From NCBI RefSeq assembly GCF_001071995.1, contig NZ_JVNU01000021.1:20929-84928 (forward strand): a DNA stretch of 64,000 bases, written 5' to 3'. Positions 62,931 to 64,000 of the stretch are shown here, in pieces. Source of the stretch: Streptococcus sp. 263_SSPC. Lineage in GTDB: Bacteria > Bacillota > Bacilli > Lactobacillales > Aerococcaceae. Below the pieces are notes generated by a model, which had not been told where the DNA came from, did not search any database, and was given only the letters and a program-made list of their open reading frames with translations. Each line of letters begins with the position of its first letter. Position 1 is the first letter of the stretch. The position numbers and the translations under genes are program-made.

Positions 62931-64000
62931 ATGAAAGATTTCATCAAAGCAAGACTCTCGAAGTTACTCTTCGTATTGTTCATCCCAATGTTATTATTCA
63001 TGCTGGCCCCTCAATCAGTGGTGAACGCAGCAGACGTTAGTAATAACATCAGTTCATTGACGGTCTCTTCAAGCGAAATTACAGACGGCGGACAAACGAC
63101 CGTTAAATTTACGTTTGACGAACACGCTCAAAAAATCAAAGCTGGGGACACTCTTGAAGTGACTTGGCCAAGTTCGGGCACTCTTCATGGGACTGGATTT
63201 AAGAAAACCATCAAACTAACGATTGAAGGGAAATACGTTGGAGACATGGTCATCACAGACGGTTCTGCAAAAGTAACGTTCAACGACGGCATCACCGGTC
63301 TTGAGAATGTTCGCGGTTGGGGTGAATTCGAAATCGAAGGTCACAATAACACAGCAACGGACAAAGAACACGTTGGTAAATTCACCATCGTGAGTGGAGA
63401 CAAATCTGTCGACTTGAACGTGAAGAAAATGGCGACTGGCGAAAACCACGCTCCATTCTACTTAAAAGCTGGGGACATGCACGCTGACGACCCTGAACAC
63501 ATTCTTTGGACATTAACGATTAACGCGATGAACTTAGAAGTGGACGGCGATGTTCGTGTCGAAGACGAAGTGCAAGGCGGACACAAATTGGTGACAGACA
63601 GCTTTAGCATTACAACAACAGGAATGAAACCTGGCTACTATGGTGGCGATACGGCGATTGAAGACTTCAAAGCCGCTTTCCCTGGATCAACATTTACAGT
63701 GGATGCTTCTGGAAAAATCACGATTACGATTCCAAAAGACCAAATCAATAAGACTGGCGTTCTTATTTTCTATCGTACAAAAGTAGAAAATGATACTCAA
63801 AAAGAATTCAAGAATAACACGAAAGTTTGGTACCAAGTCAAAGGTGAAACTGCGGTTGTGGCCAAAGAAGTAAATGCATCCGTGGCAAACATCAATGCAA
63901 ACGGTGGTGTTGACGGAGACCAAACAACAACAACGGAAGCTCCTACAACTACAGAAGCTCCTACGACAACAGAAGCTCCTACTACTACAGAAGCTCCTAC
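62931..64000 (+). CDS. Cell-surface adhesin with Thr/Pro repeat stalk, 3' truncated by the window
   Basis: At least 356 residues; the stop codon is outside. A signal peptide covers residues 1-33 (LLFVLFIPMLLFMLAPQSVV, cleavage after VNA). Residues 35-330 look like the adjacent Ig-like ligand-binding domains of MSCRAMM/SdrG-type adhesins (SSEITDGGQTTVKFTFDEHA; VRGWGEFEI; GVLIFYRTKV). From about residue 336 a six-residue repeat TTTEAP begins, at least four copies, an O-glycosylatable stalk that typically leads to an LPxTG anchor. AGGAGG precedes the ATG at 62931. Ligand unknown. Confidence 0.85.
   Translation, partial: MKDFIKARLSKLLFVLFIPMLLFMLAPQSVVNAADVSNNISSLTVSSSEITDGGQTTVKFTFDEHAQKIKAGDTLEVTWPSSGTLHGTGFKKTIKLTIEGKYVGDMVITDGSAKVTFNDGITGLENVRGWGEFEIEGHNNTATDKEHVGKFTIVSGDKSVDLNVKKMATGENHAPFYLKAGDMHADDPEHILWTLTINAMNLEVDGDVRVEDEVQGGHKLVTDSFSITTTGMKPGYYGGDTAIEDFKAAFPGSTFTVDASGKITITIPKDQINKTGVLIFYRTKVENDTQKEFKNNTKVWYQVKGETAVVAKEVNASVANINANGGVDGDQTTTTEAPTTTEAPTTTEAPTTTEAP

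Noticed and set aside
63928..64000. Short tandem repeat resembling a CRISPR-like array
   Set aside because: The 18-bp unit is in frame, encodes TTTEAP and has no spacers; it is an adhesin stalk.

Overview
The window looks like chromosome of a low-GC Gram-positive of the order Lactobacillales. The evidence is an L-lactate dehydrogenase, the conserved block pth-mfd-flippase-rqcP-divIC-S1-tilS-hpt-ftsH-hslO, a separate rapZ-yvcK-whiA block, a T-box leader, a PerR-type operator, tandem Bce-type transporters, and an adhesin with a Thr/Pro-rich tail. An Aerococcaceae- or Carnobacteriaceae-like species is my guess; the sequence does not settle it. I saw no rRNA, tRNA, CRISPR array, prophage or intact insertion sequence.

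Layout. 1-1 kb: end of a ketodeoxygluconate-type operon (kdgT, kduD-like). 1.2-5.8 kb: five tandem paralogous membrane proteins of unknown function. 5.9-19.3 kb: housekeeping block on the minus strand (protein quality control, purine salvage, tRNA modification, division, repair-coupled transcription). 19.5-24.6 kb: ldh, a DUF554 protein, an ssb paralogue, whiA, yvcK, rapZ. 24.8-27.2 kb: two-component system with a lipoprotein. 27.8-35.4 kb: nucleotidase, DUF1697, and a UgpCAEB-like ABC operon carrying an RNase J-like metallo-hydrolase. 35.6-41.3 kb: two tandem Bce-type ABC modules. 41.5-42.6 kb: methionine-type T-box, luxS and a decayed metQ. 42.9-48.5 kb: panE with a PTS IIC-like carrier, dps, nucleoside hydrolase, brnQ. 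48.6-50.1 kb: AT-rich accessory patch (broken tetR, methyltransferase, direct repeats). 50.3-55.6 kb: large FtsX-type ABC exporter with a TetR regulator, and a deformylase-like gene. 55.9-62.6 kb: merR/tipA, yaaA, small membrane proteins, mscL, FAD oxidoreductase, amidase. 62.9 kb to the end: a cell-wall adhesin running off the window.

The most unusual content lies between the genes. Eight copies (A-H) of a roughly 110-410 bp imperfect palindrome share a directional core. The core is a short conserved box, then a hairpin whose stem differs completely in sequence between copies yet stays paired, then a second hairpin with a conserved loop, then CCGGT. Seven of the eight point antisense to the gene they follow, and five abut a stop codon where no ordinary terminator is present. 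The paired arms sometimes extend into the neighbouring gene. I do not recognise this family. It behaves like a structured RNA or a folded mobile element, and it is the main candidate here for an undescribed system.
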